A stretch of 64,000 nt of DNA from Candidatus Dietzia intestinigallinarum (GTDB taxonomy: Bacteria > Actinomycetota > Actinomycetes > Mycobacteriales > Mycobacteriaceae). The DNA is taken from assembly GCA_019119875.1 (NCBI GenBank), contig DWWG01000234.1, positions 1-64,000 on the forward strand, read 5' to 3'. Shown here one piece after another: positions 9,630-18,274 of the stretch. Each line of letters starts with the position of its first letter. Position 1 is the stretch's first letter. The position numbers and the translations under genes were made by a program. Below the pieces are notes generated by a model. The model was not told the DNA's origin. It searched no databases and worked only from the letters and a program-made list of their open reading frames with translations.

Positions 9630-11237
9630 GTGCGCCACGTCAACCGAGGTGTGGCCACGGCGGTCCTCGCCATTTCGCTGGTGTTCTCGACGGCGGCGTG
9701 TGGGTCCGGCTCCGACGGGACCGGGGCGTCCCCTGTGGAACCCGGCCGGGTCGCGGTGGCCGCGGATTCCGACGGCTCCGGAGTGGAGACGACCCGGTTG
9801 CTGCTGGACGAGGCTCCCCTCGTGGTGATCGCCGCGCCCGACGACGCCGCGCAGGCGCGTGCGGCGTCCGTGGCGATCGGGTTGCGCGCGCCGATGCTCA
9901 CCGAGGTGTCGGGTGGCGAGACGGCGCTCGCCGACGAGGTGTCACGGCTCGGCGCCGAGCGTGTGCTTCGGGTGGGCGAGGTGTCCTTCCACTCCGACGA
10001 CGAGGTGGTCGACGCCCCGGCCGACCCGCAGGAGCTCGCCGGCCTCACCGGTGTCCGCTTCGGTGGGACGGTCGAGGCGGGGCCGGGGCGTATCGACGAC
10101 CTCGTGGTGCATCAGCAACCGGATTCTCCCGCACTGATCACGGCGGGGGAGTTCACCGCGGGCGCCGGGGCCGGTGCCGGCGCCGAGAGCTTCGAGCCCG
10201 GCGCGGCGGCATGGGACGGCGATGACGCGCCTCGGGTGCTCGTACACGACGACACCCCCGTCGCCTCCGTCACCACAGCTGTGGCGCTCGGCGCCGCGGT
10301 CTCGCATCTCCGCGCGCCGGATCCGCGGGTCGACGGTGGCTCGGTCCGGGCCGTACGCGACGCTTCCACCGTGTACGCACTGGGCCCGGACTGGGGTGGT
10401 CCGGACGAGCTCGAAGACCACATCGAGAAGGCCCGCACGGTTCCCGAGCTGCCCGGCGGGGGTCAGCTGATGTTCCCCGGCCGACGATTCGTGGCCGCGT
10501 ACGGCTCGCCGGTCACCCCTGCCCTCGGAATCCTCGGTGAGCAGGGTCCCGAGGCGAGCGTGGCCCTGGTGCAGAGGCTGGTCGAGCAGTATCAGCCGTT
10601 CTCGCCGGAGCCCGTGATCGCGGCGTTCGAGATCATCGGCACAGTCGCCTCGGGGGCGCCCGGCGACGACGGGAACTTCACCAACGAGTGGGCCCCCGAG
10701 AAGCTCCTGCCGCTGGTCGACGCGATCACCGACGCGGGCGGCTACGCCGTGATCGACCTGCAACCCGGGATGGCGGACATGGTCGACCAGGCGCAGATCT
10801 TCGAGGAGCTGCTCAAGCGCCCCGACGTGGGGCTGGCGCTGGACCCGGAATGGAAACTCCGACCGGGGCAGCAGCCCGGCGCCCAGATCGGTTCGGTCGA
10901 CGCCGAGGAGGTCAATCGCGTGATCGACTGGCTCGCCGACCTCACCCGCGACTCCGGAGGGCCGCAGAAGCTCCTCATCCTCCACCAGTTCAGCACGGCG
11001 ATGATCACCAACCGGGACCAGATCGACACCTCCCGCCCCGAACTGGCCGTCTCGCTCCACGCGGACGGTCACGGCACCCCGGACCTCAAGATGGGGACGT
11101 GGGACGCTCTGCGGGCGGGGCTGTCGCCGGACATCTGGATGGCGTGGAAGAACTTCTACGACGAGGACACCCCCACCTTCACGCCGGCGCAGACCATGGC
11201 GGTCGAGCCGCGGCCGTGGTTCGTCTCCTATCAGTGA
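9630..11237 (+). CDS. Lipoprotein of unknown function, two-domain
   Basis: A signal peptide (RGVATAVLAISLVFSTAAC) ends in a lipobox-like TAAC, so the 535-residue protein is probably anchored to the outer face of the membrane. Residues 60-260 have an alternating beta/alpha pattern reminiscent of cell-wall-binding repeat 2 proteins (VVIAAPDDAAQARAASVAIG, GAERVLRVGE). The C-terminal half looks like a TIM-barrel-type domain (AYGSPVTPALGILGEQGP, GYAVIDLQPG, LALDPEWKL, LLILHQF), with clustered acidic and His residues that could form an active site. I do not recognise a characterised member. The GTG at 9630 is chosen because a near-perfect ribosome site, AGAAGGAGGA, ends five bases upstream; a GTG at 9588 is less likely. 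A TAGTGT hexamer at 9586-9591 could be its -10. Confidence 0.62.
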   Translation: MRHVNRGVATAVLAISLVFSTAACGSGSDGTGASPVEPGRVAVAADSDGSGVETTRLLLDEAPLVVIAAPDDAAQARAASVAIGLRAPMLTEVSGGETALADEVSRLGAERVLRVGEVSFHSDDEVVDAPADPQELAGLTGVRFGGTVEAGPGRIDDLVVHQQPDSPALITAGEFTAGAGAGAGAESFEPGAAAWDGDDAPRVLVHDDTPVASVTTAVALGAAVSHLRAPDPRVDGGSVRAVRDASTVYALGPDWGGPDELEDHIEKARTVPELPGGGQLMFPGRRFVAAYGSPVTPALGILGEQGPEASVALVQRLVEQYQPFSPEPVIAAFEIIGTVASGAPGDDGNFTNEWAPEKLLPLVDAITDAGGYAVIDLQPGMADMVDQAQIFEELLKRPDVGLALDPEWKLRPGQQPGAQIGSVDAEEVNRVIDWLADLTRDSGGPQKLLILHQFSTAMITNRDQIDTSRPELAVSLHADGHGTPDLKMGTWDALRAGLSPDIWMAWKNFYDEDTPTFTPAQTMAVEPRPWFVSYQ

Positions 11238-11259
11238 CGGGTTCGGTCCGGCGACGTTC

Positions 11260-12780
11260 TCAGGCCCGCAGGATGCGTCTGGCCACGTGCCGTCCGGCCA
11301 TGCCGTGGACGCCCGGCCCGGGTGGAGTGGACCCGGAGGCGTGCCAGAGTCCAGGCACTCCGGTGGCGAACGGATCGAGGCGGGGGACGGGCCGGGCGAC
11401 GAGTCCGCGTAGATCGACACGGCCACCGGCGATGTCGCCACCGGCGTAATTGGCGTTGTGTTCGGCCATCCGGGCCGCCGGTGTGCAGTGTGCGGCCACC
11501 ACCACGTCCCGGACTCCCGGCGCGACCTGCTCCAACGCCTCGAGCACCTGCTGGGTCTGGTCCCGGTCGGAGTAGGCCGGCACGTGCGTGTACGCCCACA
11601 GTGGACGCCGTCCGTCAGCAGCGATCCGGGCCGGGTCGGTCACAGCGGGCTGGGAGACCAGGACCATGGGTCGGTCCGCGTGGCGACCGGCGGCGACCTG
11701 GTGTTCGGCGTGTCCGATCGCACGCGCATCACCCCCGAGGTGGACGGTTCCCGCCTCGGCGAGCCGGGGGTCGCTCCAGGGCACCGGACCCGAGAGCACG
11801 AGGTCGACCTTGCTGGCCGCACCGCCCACGGGTGCACGGCCGAGACGCCGTGCCCGGCGCTCCGTGGCAGGTGACGGTGAGGACGCCAGCAGGATCGCGG
11901 CCAGGCCCCGGGAAGAGGTGGTGAACACGACATCACGGGCGTCGAGTTCGCGGAGGCTGTCGACCCGTACGCCGGTCCGGATCTCCGCCCCGGCCCGCAG
12001 TGCCGCGTCGGCGAGCGCACCGGTGAGCGCTCCACTGCCACCCACGGGCAGTGCCCAACCGAGGGGGGAGTGCAGCAGGGTCGCGAGGACCAGGCCGACG
12101 GCCGTCGCGGCGGGGGAGCGCAGTGGCGTGATGGCGTGGGCCGAGATCCCGGACATCAGGGTCCTGCCGTCCGGCCCCAGGGCGTCGCCGAGACCTGCGC
12201 GGGGGTGGGCGTGGGCGAACGCCGCGGCCAGTGCCGCCGTGGCGCCGACCGGGGGGACCGAACGTTGGTCGGACAGCGCGGCGGCGGTCACCTCATACGA
12301 CCGGCGCGCCAGCGGCCCCATCAACGACCACCAGGCCGCTGCCTCGGCCGGTGAACCCAGCCCCGAGGCGAGGGACTGCTCCGTGGGCGCGCGCGGAACC
12401 ACGATCGCGTCCCTGCCGGGAAGTGCGTGCGCGAGCTGGACCTGCGGGGTGCGCATCTCGACCCCGTGGGCGGGCAGATCGAACTCGCGGAAGAATTCCG
12501 ACGCCCCGGCCATCGGGTGGACCGCCGCGCAGGGATCGACGACCAGCCCGTCCCAGTGCCCTCCCGCCAGCACGTGCTCACGGTCCCGGCCCGTGAGCAG
12601 ATCCGCCATCGGCAGCGTCCGGCAGCCGCCGCCCACAGAATCCTGTTCCTCCAGCACCACCACCCGACGCCCGGCCCGCGCGCACTCCAGCGCGGCGGCC
12701 AGTCCGTTCGGTCCCGAGCCCACCACGATCACGTCGGCGCGCACAGGCGCGGCCGCCGTCGTCGTCGCAGTCGTTCCCAT
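11260..12780 (-). CDS. FAD-dependent oxidoreductase, phytoene-desaturase-like (Rv2997-type)
   Basis: The N-terminus has the dinucleotide-binding motif VIVVGSGPNGLAAALECARA (residues 18-37) followed by the acidic end of the second strand (VVVLEEQDSVGGGCRT), as in CrtI-type and NAD(P)/FAD oxidoreductases. The C-terminus has the matching FAD-contact block GVPGLWHASGSTPPGPGVHG. At 506 residues it is of the usual size. M. tuberculosis carries a similar gene (Rv2997) just before serA, so position supports orthology. No carotenoid genes are nearby, so a carotenoid role is not implied and the substrate is unknown. ATG at 12780 follows GAGGGAGA; a GTG one codon upstream is possible. It converges on the lipoprotein gene with only 22 bases between the stops. 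Confidence 0.85.
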   Translation of the reverse strand: MGTTATTTAAAPVRADVIVVGSGPNGLAAALECARAGRRVVVLEEQDSVGGGCRTLPMADLLTGRDREHVLAGGHWDGLVVDPCAAVHPMAGASEFFREFDLPAHGVEMRTPQVQLAHALPGRDAIVVPRAPTEQSLASGLGSPAEAAAWWSLMGPLARRSYEVTAAALSDQRSVPPVGATAALAAAFAHAHPRAGLGDALGPDGRTLMSGISAHAITPLRSPAATAVGLVLATLLHSPLGWALPVGGSGALTGALADAALRAGAEIRTGVRVDSLRELDARDVVFTTSSRGLAAILLASSPSPATERRARRLGRAPVGGAASKVDLVLSGPVPWSDPRLAEAGTVHLGGDARAIGHAEHQVAAGRHADRPMVLVSQPAVTDPARIAADGRRPLWAYTHVPAYSDRDQTQQVLEALEQVAPGVRDVVVAAHCTPAARMAEHNANYAGGDIAGGRVDLRGLVARPVPRLDPFATGVPGLWHASGSTPPGPGVHGMAGRHVARRILRA

Positions 12781-12819
12781 CACCGTCTCCCTCGCCGACC
12801 ATCCGGTCCATCACAGACC

Positions 12820-12832
12820 TTCCGGTCCGGAA
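12820..12832. promoter_or_regulatory. Perfect 13-base palindrome in the oxidoreductase/serA intergenic region
   Basis: TTCCGGTCCGGAA is symmetrical around position 12826 and lies 40 bases upstream of the oxidoreductase start, in a 178-base divergent intergenic region. It may be an operator, but short GC palindromes are common at this base composition. Confidence 0.3.
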
Positions 12833-12917
12833 TACACCGAGGCTACGATCGGCGCGCCCGTCTCGGTAGGCCCCCCGGGGCCACCCCGCCGCTGAAGGGC
12901 GGTGGCCGACGGTGTCC

Positions 12918-12923
12918 TAGACT
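12918..12923 (+). promoter_or_regulatory. -10 hexamer of serA
   Basis: TAGACT lies 35 bases before the GTG at 12959, predicting a leader of about 29 bases that includes the ribosome site GAGGAG at 12945-12950. The same hexamer and layout occur before sdhC. Confidence 0.45.
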
Positions 12924-12958
12924 GATCCTGCCCGAATTGACACCGAGGAGATCCCACT

Positions 12959-14551
12959 GTGACAGCATCCGGACGTCCCGTCGTCCTCATCGCCGACAAA
13001 CTCGCCCAGTCGACCGTCGATGCGCTCGGCGACGCCGTCGAGGTCCGATGGGTGGACGGCCCGGATCGCCCGAAACTCCTCGAGGCGGTCGGGGACGCGG
13101 ACGCGCTGCTCGTGCGCTCCGCCACGACCGTCGACGCCGAGGTCATGGCCGCCGCGCCCAGACTCAAGATCATCGGCCGTGCCGGGGTGGGGCTGGACAA
13201 CGTGGACATCCCCGCCGCCACCGAGCGCGGCGTGATGGTGGTCAACGCGCCGACCTCGAACATCCACTCCGCTGCCGAGCACGCCGTCGCGCTGCTCCTG
13301 GCCGCCTGCCGGCAGATCCCCGCCGCCGACGCGACGCTGCGTGAGCACACCTGGAAGCGCAGCTCCTTCAACGGCGTCGAGCTGCTCGGCAAGACCGTCG
13401 GCGTCGTGGGCCTCGGCCGTATCGGCCAGCTCGTGGCCCAGCGCCTCGCCTCCTTCGAGACCACCCTCATCGCCTACGACCCGTACCTGCCGGCCGCGCG
13501 CGCCGCCCAGCTGGGTATCGAGCTCGTGGACATCGACGAACTGGTCTCGCGGGCCGACATCATCACGATGCACCTGCCCAAGACCAAGGAGACCGCGGGT
13601 CTCTTCGACGCCGACCGGCTGGCCCGCGCCAAGGACGGTGTCGTGATCGTCAACGCCGCGCGCGGTGGGCTGATCGTCGAATCCGCACTGGCCGACGCCC
13701 TCAAATCCGGGAAGGTCCGCTCCGCCGCGCTCGACGTGTTCGACTCCGAGCCCTGCACGGACTCGCCCCTGTTCGAGCTGCCCAACATCGTCGTCACCCC
13801 GCACCTGGGCGCCTCCACGTCCGAGGCCCAGGACCGTGCCGGCACCGACGTCGCCCGCAGTGTCCTGCTCGCGCTGCGCGGCGAGTTCGTCCCGGACGCC
13901 GTCAACGTCTCCGGCGGTCCCGTCGGCGACGAGGTCGCCCCCTGGCTCGACCTCGTCCGCAAGGTCGGGCTCATCTCCGGGCACCTGTGTCCGGGTGTGC
14001 CCACCACCGTCAAGATCGACGTGGCCGGCGAGCTGGCCTCCGAGTCGGTCGACGTGCTCGGCCTGGCCGCGCTCCGCGGCATGTTCTCGGCCATCACCGA
14101 CGAGCCGGCCACGTTCGTCAACGTCGGCCAGATGGCGGAGCAGCGGGGCGTCACCCACTCGGTGGAGACCCGCACCGAGTCCAAGTCCTACCGCAGCACC
14201 GTCTCCGTCACCGCGGTGACGGCCGACGGTGCGAGCGCCAGCGTCACCGGCACCCTCTCCGGCCTGGAGAAGGTCCAGAAGATCGTGCGGATCAACGAGC
14301 GCGGCTTCGACATGCGTGCCGAGGGCCAGAACCTCTTCGTCCACTATGCCGACCGTCCCGGCGTGCTCGGCCGTGTCGGCTCGATCCTCGGGGGCGAGGG
14401 CATCGACATCCAGGCCGCCGCCCTGAGCCAGGACGCCGCCGGTGAGGGCGCGTCACTGATCCTGCGTGTGGACCGCGCGGTGGCCGAGCCCACCGTCGAC
14501 CGGATCGTCTCCGAGCTCGGCGCCACCGCCACGCAGATCAACCTGGACTAG
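12959..14551 (+). CDS. serA: D-3-phosphoglycerate dehydrogenase
   Basis: SerA oxidises 3-phosphoglycerate to phosphohydroxypyruvate, the first step of serine synthesis. The 530-residue form is the long actinobacterial type. It has a catalytic and NAD domain with [15 protein letters not shown] at about 149-163 and [16 protein letters not shown] at about 233-248, then an intervening substrate-binding domain at about 310-450 and a C-terminal ACT domain ([20 protein letters not shown]) for serine feedback. The catalytic His lies in [11 protein letters not shown]. The GTG at 12959 is preceded by GAGGAG. leuB follows 25 bases later, so serA-leuB may be cotranscribed, as their order suggests in mycobacteria. 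Confidence 0.96.
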   Translation: MTASGRPVVLIADKLAQSTVDALGDAVEVRWVDGPDRPKLLEAVGDADALLVRSATTVDAEVMAAAPRLKIIGRAGVGLDNVDIPAATERGVMVVNAPTSNIHSAAEHAVALLLAACRQIPAADATLREHTWKRSSFNGVELLGKTVGVVGLGRIGQLVAQRLASFETTLIAYDPYLPAARAAQLGIELVDIDELVSRADIITMHLPKTKETAGLFDADRLARAKDGVVIVNAARGGLIVESALADALKSGKVRSAALDVFDSEPCTDSPLFELPNIVVTPHLGASTSEAQDRAGTDVARSVLLALRGEFVPDAVNVSGGPVGDEVAPWLDLVRKVGLISGHLCPGVPTTVKIDVAGELASESVDVLGLAALRGMFSAITDEPATFVNVGQMAEQRGVTHSVETRTESKSYRSTVSVTAVTADGASASVTGTLSGLEKVQKIVRINERGFDMRAEGQNLFVHYADRPGVLGRVGSILGGEGIDIQAAALSQDAAGEGASLILRVDRAVAEPTVDRIVSELGATATQINLD

Positions 14552-14576
14552 AAGCGAAAAGGAACCGACGAACCAC

Positions 14577-15596
14577 ATGAAGCTGGCAGTCATCCCCGGT
14601 GACGGTATCGGTGTCGAGGTCACCGTCGAGGCGCTCAAGGTGCTCGACGCGCTCGTACCGGATGTCTCCAAGACCGAGTACGATCTCGGCGCACGCCGCT
14701 ACCTGCGCAACGGCGAGACCCTCACCGACGAGGACATCGCGAGCCTCAAGGAGCACGACGCGATCCTGCTCGGCGCGATCGGGGATCCCCGCTCGGTGCC
14801 GGCGGGCGTGCTCGAGCGGGGCATGCTGCTCCCGCTGCGGTTCGCTCTCGACCATCACGTCAACCTGCGGCCGTCCAAGCTCTACCCGGGTTCGGCCACC
14901 CCGCTGAAGAACCCCGGCGAGATCGACTTCGTCGTGGTCCGCGAGGGAACCGAGGGGCTCTACACCGGTAACGGTGGGGCCATCCGGGTCGGTACCCCGC
15001 ACGAGATCGGGACCGAGACCTCGGTCAACACCCGCTACGGGGTCGAGCGCGTGGTGCGTGACGCGTTCGCGCGGGCCACGTCGCGCCGCGGCAAACTCAC
15101 GTTGGTCCACAAGACCAACGTGCTGGTCAACGCCGGCGGACTGTGGCAGCGCACCGTCGAGGAGGTGGCACGGGAGTTCCCCGAGGTCGAGGTGGACTAC
15201 TGCCACATCGACGCCGCGACCATCTACATGGTCACCGAACCCTCGCGGTTCGACGTGATCGTCACCGACAACCTGTTCGGCGACATCATCACCGACCTGG
15301 CGGCGGCCGTCACCGGCGGGATCGGCACCGCCGCGTCGGGCAACATCGACGCCTCCGGAACCAACCCGTCCATGTTCGAGCCCGTCCACGGCTCTGCTCC
15401 GGACATCGCCGGCCGGGGCGAGGCCGACCCGACCGCAGCGATCCTGTCGGTGGCGCTGCTCCTGCGGCACCTCGGCAGGACCGCCGAGGCCGACCGCGTG
15501 GAGGCCGCGGTCGAGGCGGACCTGGGTTCACGCGGCGACGCACCCGTCGTCACCTCCGAGATCGGCGACCGGATCGTGGCGGCGCTGAGCTCGTAG
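14577..15596 (+). CDS. leuB: 3-Isopropylmalate dehydrogenase
   Basis: LeuB oxidatively decarboxylates 3-isopropylmalate in leucine synthesis with NAD+. The product is 339 residues. Family features are [15 protein letters not shown] at the N-terminus, the substrate arginines and [15 protein letters not shown] around residue 120-134, the KTNVL segment, and the metal-binding block around [13 protein letters not shown]. The ATG at 14577 has AAAAGGAA nearby and starts the family's normal N-terminus; a longer open frame upstream from 14466 is not needed. The other leucine genes leuC and leuD are 10 kb downstream, and leuA is not in the window. Confidence 0.96.
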   Translation: MKLAVIPGDGIGVEVTVEALKVLDALVPDVSKTEYDLGARRYLRNGETLTDEDIASLKEHDAILLGAIGDPRSVPAGVLERGMLLPLRFALDHHVNLRPSKLYPGSATPLKNPGEIDFVVVREGTEGLYTGNGGAIRVGTPHEIGTETSVNTRYGVERVVRDAFARATSRRGKLTLVHKTNVLVNAGGLWQRTVEEVAREFPEVEVDYCHIDAATIYMVTEPSRFDVIVTDNLFGDIITDLAAAVTGGIGTAASGNIDASGTNPSMFEPVHGSAPDIAGRGEADPTAAILSVALLLRHLGRTAEADRVEAAVEADLGSRGDAPVVTSEIGDRIVAALSS

Positions 15597-15600
15597 CCCC

Positions 15601-15632
15601 CACCCGGCCCGGCACCGTGCGGCCCGCGGGTG
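15601..15632 (+). terminator. Possible leuB terminator hairpin
   Basis: CACCCG (15601-15606) pairs with CGGGTG (15627-15632) around an inner GCAC/GTGC stem five bases after leuB. There is no T run, so strength is uncertain. Confidence 0.35.
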
Positions 15633-15654
15633 TGATTCACGTGAAATGGATCAC
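15631..15654. promoter_or_regulatory. Symmetrical motif upstream of the cNMP/CBS/DUF294 gene
   Basis: TTCACGTGAA (15636-15645) is a perfect 10-base palindrome set between TGTGAT and GATCAC half-sites. The TGTGA element resembles half of a Crp/GlxR site (TGTGA-N6-TCACA) but the spacing does not fit that consensus. The location 33 bases before the gene suggests an operator. Confidence 0.4.
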
Positions 15655-15686
15655 TTCGCGGGCCGTCGGCGTTCACAGTGGGAGAC

Positions 15687-17549
15687 ATGGATGTCGAACT
15701 CGTCGAGGTGCGGGACTTCCTCGCGCGATGCGCGCCGTTCGATGACCTGCCCGCGTCGGTGCTCGACCGCCTGCCGGCCAGGCTGACACAGCGGTACCAC
15801 CGCCGCGGCAGCGTGATCGTCGACGCCGGGCAGTCCAACGACACCCTGCACATCATCCGTACCGGGGCCGTGGAGGTCTGCGACCCGGAGGGGACCTTGC
15901 TCGACACCCGCGACGAGGGGGACTGCTTCGGCTACTCGACCCTGGTTCACGGCGGGGCCTCGCGATACCGGATGGACGCCGTGGCGGACACGCTGTTGCT
16001 GGAGATGCCGCGTGAGACGTTCGACGAGCTGGCCGAGAAGTTCCCGTCCATCCGGGATTTCTTCGGTGAGCGCAGCGACCGGATCCGGGAAGACCTCGCC
16101 TCCGCCCGCGTCGCGGCGGCCGGCGGTGACGCACTGGGGACCCCGGTCGGCGAACTGTTGACGCGGGACGCCGTCACCACCGGGCCGGACACGAGTATCC
16201 GTGACGCGGCCAGGATCATGACCGACCGCCGCGTCTCGGCTCTGCTGGTGGTCGAGGACGAGGTCGTGACCGGGATCTTCACCGATCGCGACCTGCGATC
16301 GAAGGTGGTAGCCGCGGGGGCGGATCCCGCCGCCGCGGTGTCGACGATCATGACCCCCGACCCCGTGTCGGTGGACGTCCGCACCCGGGCGTTCGACGCG
16401 ACTCTGCTGCAGATCGACCGGGGCGTGCACCATCTTCCGGTCTGCGACAACGGGGCCCCGGTGGGCATGGTCACCACCGGCGACCTGCTCAGGCTGGCGC
16501 AGGCCGATCCGGTGTATCTGGCGGCGCGGATCTCCCGGGCGCCGGACACCGAGACGGTCGCCGCGCTGTCCCGTCGCCTGCCCGAGATCGTGGGTGAGTT
16601 CGTCCGCCGCGGTACCGCGCCCCAGGACATCGGCCGCGTGATCACCGCCACCGCCGATGCGGCCACCCGCAGGCTTCTGGTCCTCGCCGAGGATGAACTG
16701 GGGTCGCCTCCGGTGCCGTACTGCTGGGTGGGGCTCGGGTCGCAGGCCCGGGGTGAGATGGGGGTGGCGAGTGACCAGGACAATGCGCTCGTCCTCGCCG
16801 ACGACGCGGCGACGGTCCCCGGAGGGGACGAGTACTTCGCCGCGTTGGCCGAGCGCGTGTGCGGGGGACTGGATCGTGCCGGATTCCCCTTGTGCCCGGG
16901 AGAGGTGATGGCCTCCAATCCCGCGTGGCGGCACACCACGTCCGGGTGGATGCGCAGGGTGGCGGACTGGGTGGGTGCTCCCGAGCCGGAGCCGATGGTG
17001 CACGCGCAGGTGTTCTTCGACATCCGGGCGGTGCACGGCGACCGGGCCCTGTTGGAGCCGATTCGCCGTGACATGCTCGCCCGCGCCCGCGCGAACGCCC
17101 GCTTCCAGGCCCACCTGGCCCGGATCGCGTGCGAATGGCAGCCACCCCTGGGATTCTTCCGGGGGCTGGTGGTGGCCCGTCGCGGTGAGTACCGGAACAC
17201 GTTGGAGATCAAAGCCGGCGGGATCGCCCCGGTGGTGCAGATCGCGCGACTGCACGCGCTGGCGGCCGGGGCTGACGAGGTGGCCACTCTGGACCGGCTC
17301 GACGCCGCGGCCGTGGCCGGGGTGGTGGCGAGGGGCGACGCAGAGAACCTCGCCGAGGCCTTCCGTTTCCTTCGGGGGCTCGCGTACCGGCATCACGCCC
17401 GGCAGATCGCGGAGGGGCACGAGCAGGACAACAACGTGGACCCGTCGACGCTGAGCACCAAGGATCGTCACCGTCTGCGTGCGGCCTTCCGGATCATCGC
17501 GGGCGCCCAGGACGCACTGGCGCTCCGGTACCGGGTCGGGCAGCTGTGA
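15687..17549 (+). CDS. cNMP-binding / two-CBS / DUF294 nucleotidyltransferase-like signalling protein
   Basis: The 620-residue protein has four parts. A cyclic-nucleotide-binding-like beta roll covers about 10-115 (GSVIVDAGQSNDTLHIIRTG). Two CBS motifs follow at about 135-260 (VSALLVVEDEVVTGIFTDRD and VHHLPVCDNGAPVGMVTTGD). A DUF294 nucleotidyltransferase-like domain is at about 320-440, with WVGLGSQARGEMGVASDQDN, where the S-x-x-R-x-E and D-x-D pattern of GlnD-type transferases is kept. A helical DUF294_C domain completes it. Such proteins are cytoplasmic and often found beside acetate permease (actP) and a DnaQ-like exonuclease; the exonuclease is here, the permease is not. The ATG at 15687 is chosen; a GTG at 15678 is possible. 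It overlaps the next gene (TGATG). Confidence 0.85.
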   Translation: MDVELVEVRDFLARCAPFDDLPASVLDRLPARLTQRYHRRGSVIVDAGQSNDTLHIIRTGAVEVCDPEGTLLDTRDEGDCFGYSTLVHGGASRYRMDAVADTLLLEMPRETFDELAEKFPSIRDFFGERSDRIREDLASARVAAAGGDALGTPVGELLTRDAVTTGPDTSIRDAARIMTDRRVSALLVVEDEVVTGIFTDRDLRSKVVAAGADPAAAVSTIMTPDPVSVDVRTRAFDATLLQIDRGVHHLPVCDNGAPVGMVTTGDLLRLAQADPVYLAARISRAPDTETVAALSRRLPEIVGEFVRRGTAPQDIGRVITATADAATRRLLVLAEDELGSPPVPYCWVGLGSQARGEMGVASDQDNALVLADDAATVPGGDEYFAALAERVCGGLDRAGFPLCPGEVMASNPAWRHTTSGWMRRVADWVGAPEPEPMVHAQVFFDIRAVHGDRALLEPIRRDMLARARANARFQAHLARIACEWQPPLGFFRGLVVARRGEYRNTLEIKAGGIAPVVQIARLHALAAGADEVATLDRLDAAAVAGVVARGDAENLAEAFRFLRGLAYRHHARQIAEGHEQDNNVDPSTLSTKDRHRLRAAFRIIAGAQDALALRYRVGQL

Positions 17550-18265
17550 TGGCCGCCTGGTGGCGGGGTGGAGACCGGGCTCGGCGGAGGGCCGCCGCGA
17601 AGTTGCCCCCCGGTGGCGTACGGCGCTACCTCGAGACGGCGTCGCCGGACGGCTCCACGCCCGTGAGCAGGCTGCCGCTGCTCGCCGTGGATGTGGAGAC
17701 CACCGGGTTGGATCCGCGTCGCGACAGGGTGCTCGCGGTGGGGTTCGTGCCCGTCGACGGCGATCGGATCGTCCTGGGCGGGGCCGGGTCGGCGTTGGTG
17801 CGTTCGGGCGTGGACGGGGACGACGACGGGGTGGGGCAGAGTGCCACGGTGCACGGGATCACGGACGACGACCTGGCCGGGGGCGTCTCGGTGGAGCAGG
17901 CGCTGGACCTGCTCTTCGATGCGCTGGCCGGCAGGGTGTTGCTCGCCCACTACAGCCGGATCGAGATCGATTTTCTGGGGGCGCTCTGTCGGCGCAGGTA
18001 CGGGGTGCGGCCCCCGTTGACGGCCGTCGACACGCTCGGACTGCAGCGGCGGCTGGCGGGGTGCGCGATCGACATGGACTTCACGGGAGACCTTCATCCG
18101 GAGGGCCTCCGTTTGTGGGGGGCGAGGGAGAGGTACGGGCTGCCGCGGTATCGGGCCCATGACGCGCTCGTCGACGCGGTGGCCTGCGCCGAGCTGTATC
18201 TCGCGCAGCTCGCCGAGCTCGGGCGGCGTGGGGCGTGCACGCTCCGTGATCTCCGCACGGCCTAG
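17549..18265 (+). CDS. DnaQ-like 3'-5' exonuclease
   Basis: This 238-residue protein belongs to the DEDD exonuclease superfamily. ExoI is AVDVETTGLDP with Asp48 and Glu50; ExoII is AHYSRIEIDF with an Asp near 141; ExoIII is HDALVDA with His204 and Asp209, the DEDDh type. Similar stand-alone domains resemble the proofreading subunit of DNA polymerase III, but this family partner of DUF294 proteins probably acts on small nucleic acids or nucleotides; the substrate is unknown. It starts on the last base of the upstream stop codon (TGATG), so the pair is translationally coupled. Its TAG stop doubles as part of the next gene's -10 hexamer. Confidence 0.85.
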   Translation: MAAWWRGGDRARRRAAAKLPPGGVRRYLETASPDGSTPVSRLPLLAVDVETTGLDPRRDRVLAVGFVPVDGDRIVLGGAGSALVRSGVDGDDDGVGQSATVHGITDDDLAGGVSVEQALDLLFDALAGRVLLAHYSRIEIDFLGALCRRRYGVRPPLTAVDTLGLQRRLAGCAIDMDFTGDLHPEGLRLWGARERYGLPRYRAHDALVDAVACAELYLAQLAELGRRGACTLRDLRTA

Positions 18266-18268
18266 GAT
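18263..18268 (+). promoter_or_regulatory. -10 hexamer of the FAH-family gene, built on a stop codon
   Basis: TAGGAT begins with the TAG stop of the exonuclease gene and is followed by six bases and the ATG at 18275, the leaderless layout. Confidence 0.5.
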
Positions 18269-18274
18269 CGCGGT

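Noticed and set aside
12841..12900. GGCCCC/GGGGCC hairpin upstream of serA as a riboswitch or attenuator
   Set aside because: It lies upstream of the likely serA -10 and is therefore probably not in the transcript; no leader frame is present.
15636..15645. Calling TTCACGTGAA a Crp/GlxR site
   Set aside because: The known consensus needs TGTGA and TCACA six bases apart; here the half-sites do not have that spacing, so it is listed only as a symmetrical motif.
15651..17471. 606-codon minus-strand frame opposite the cNMP/CBS/DUF294 gene
   Set aside because: Antisense shadow; composition is biased and the plus-strand gene has convincing domains throughout.
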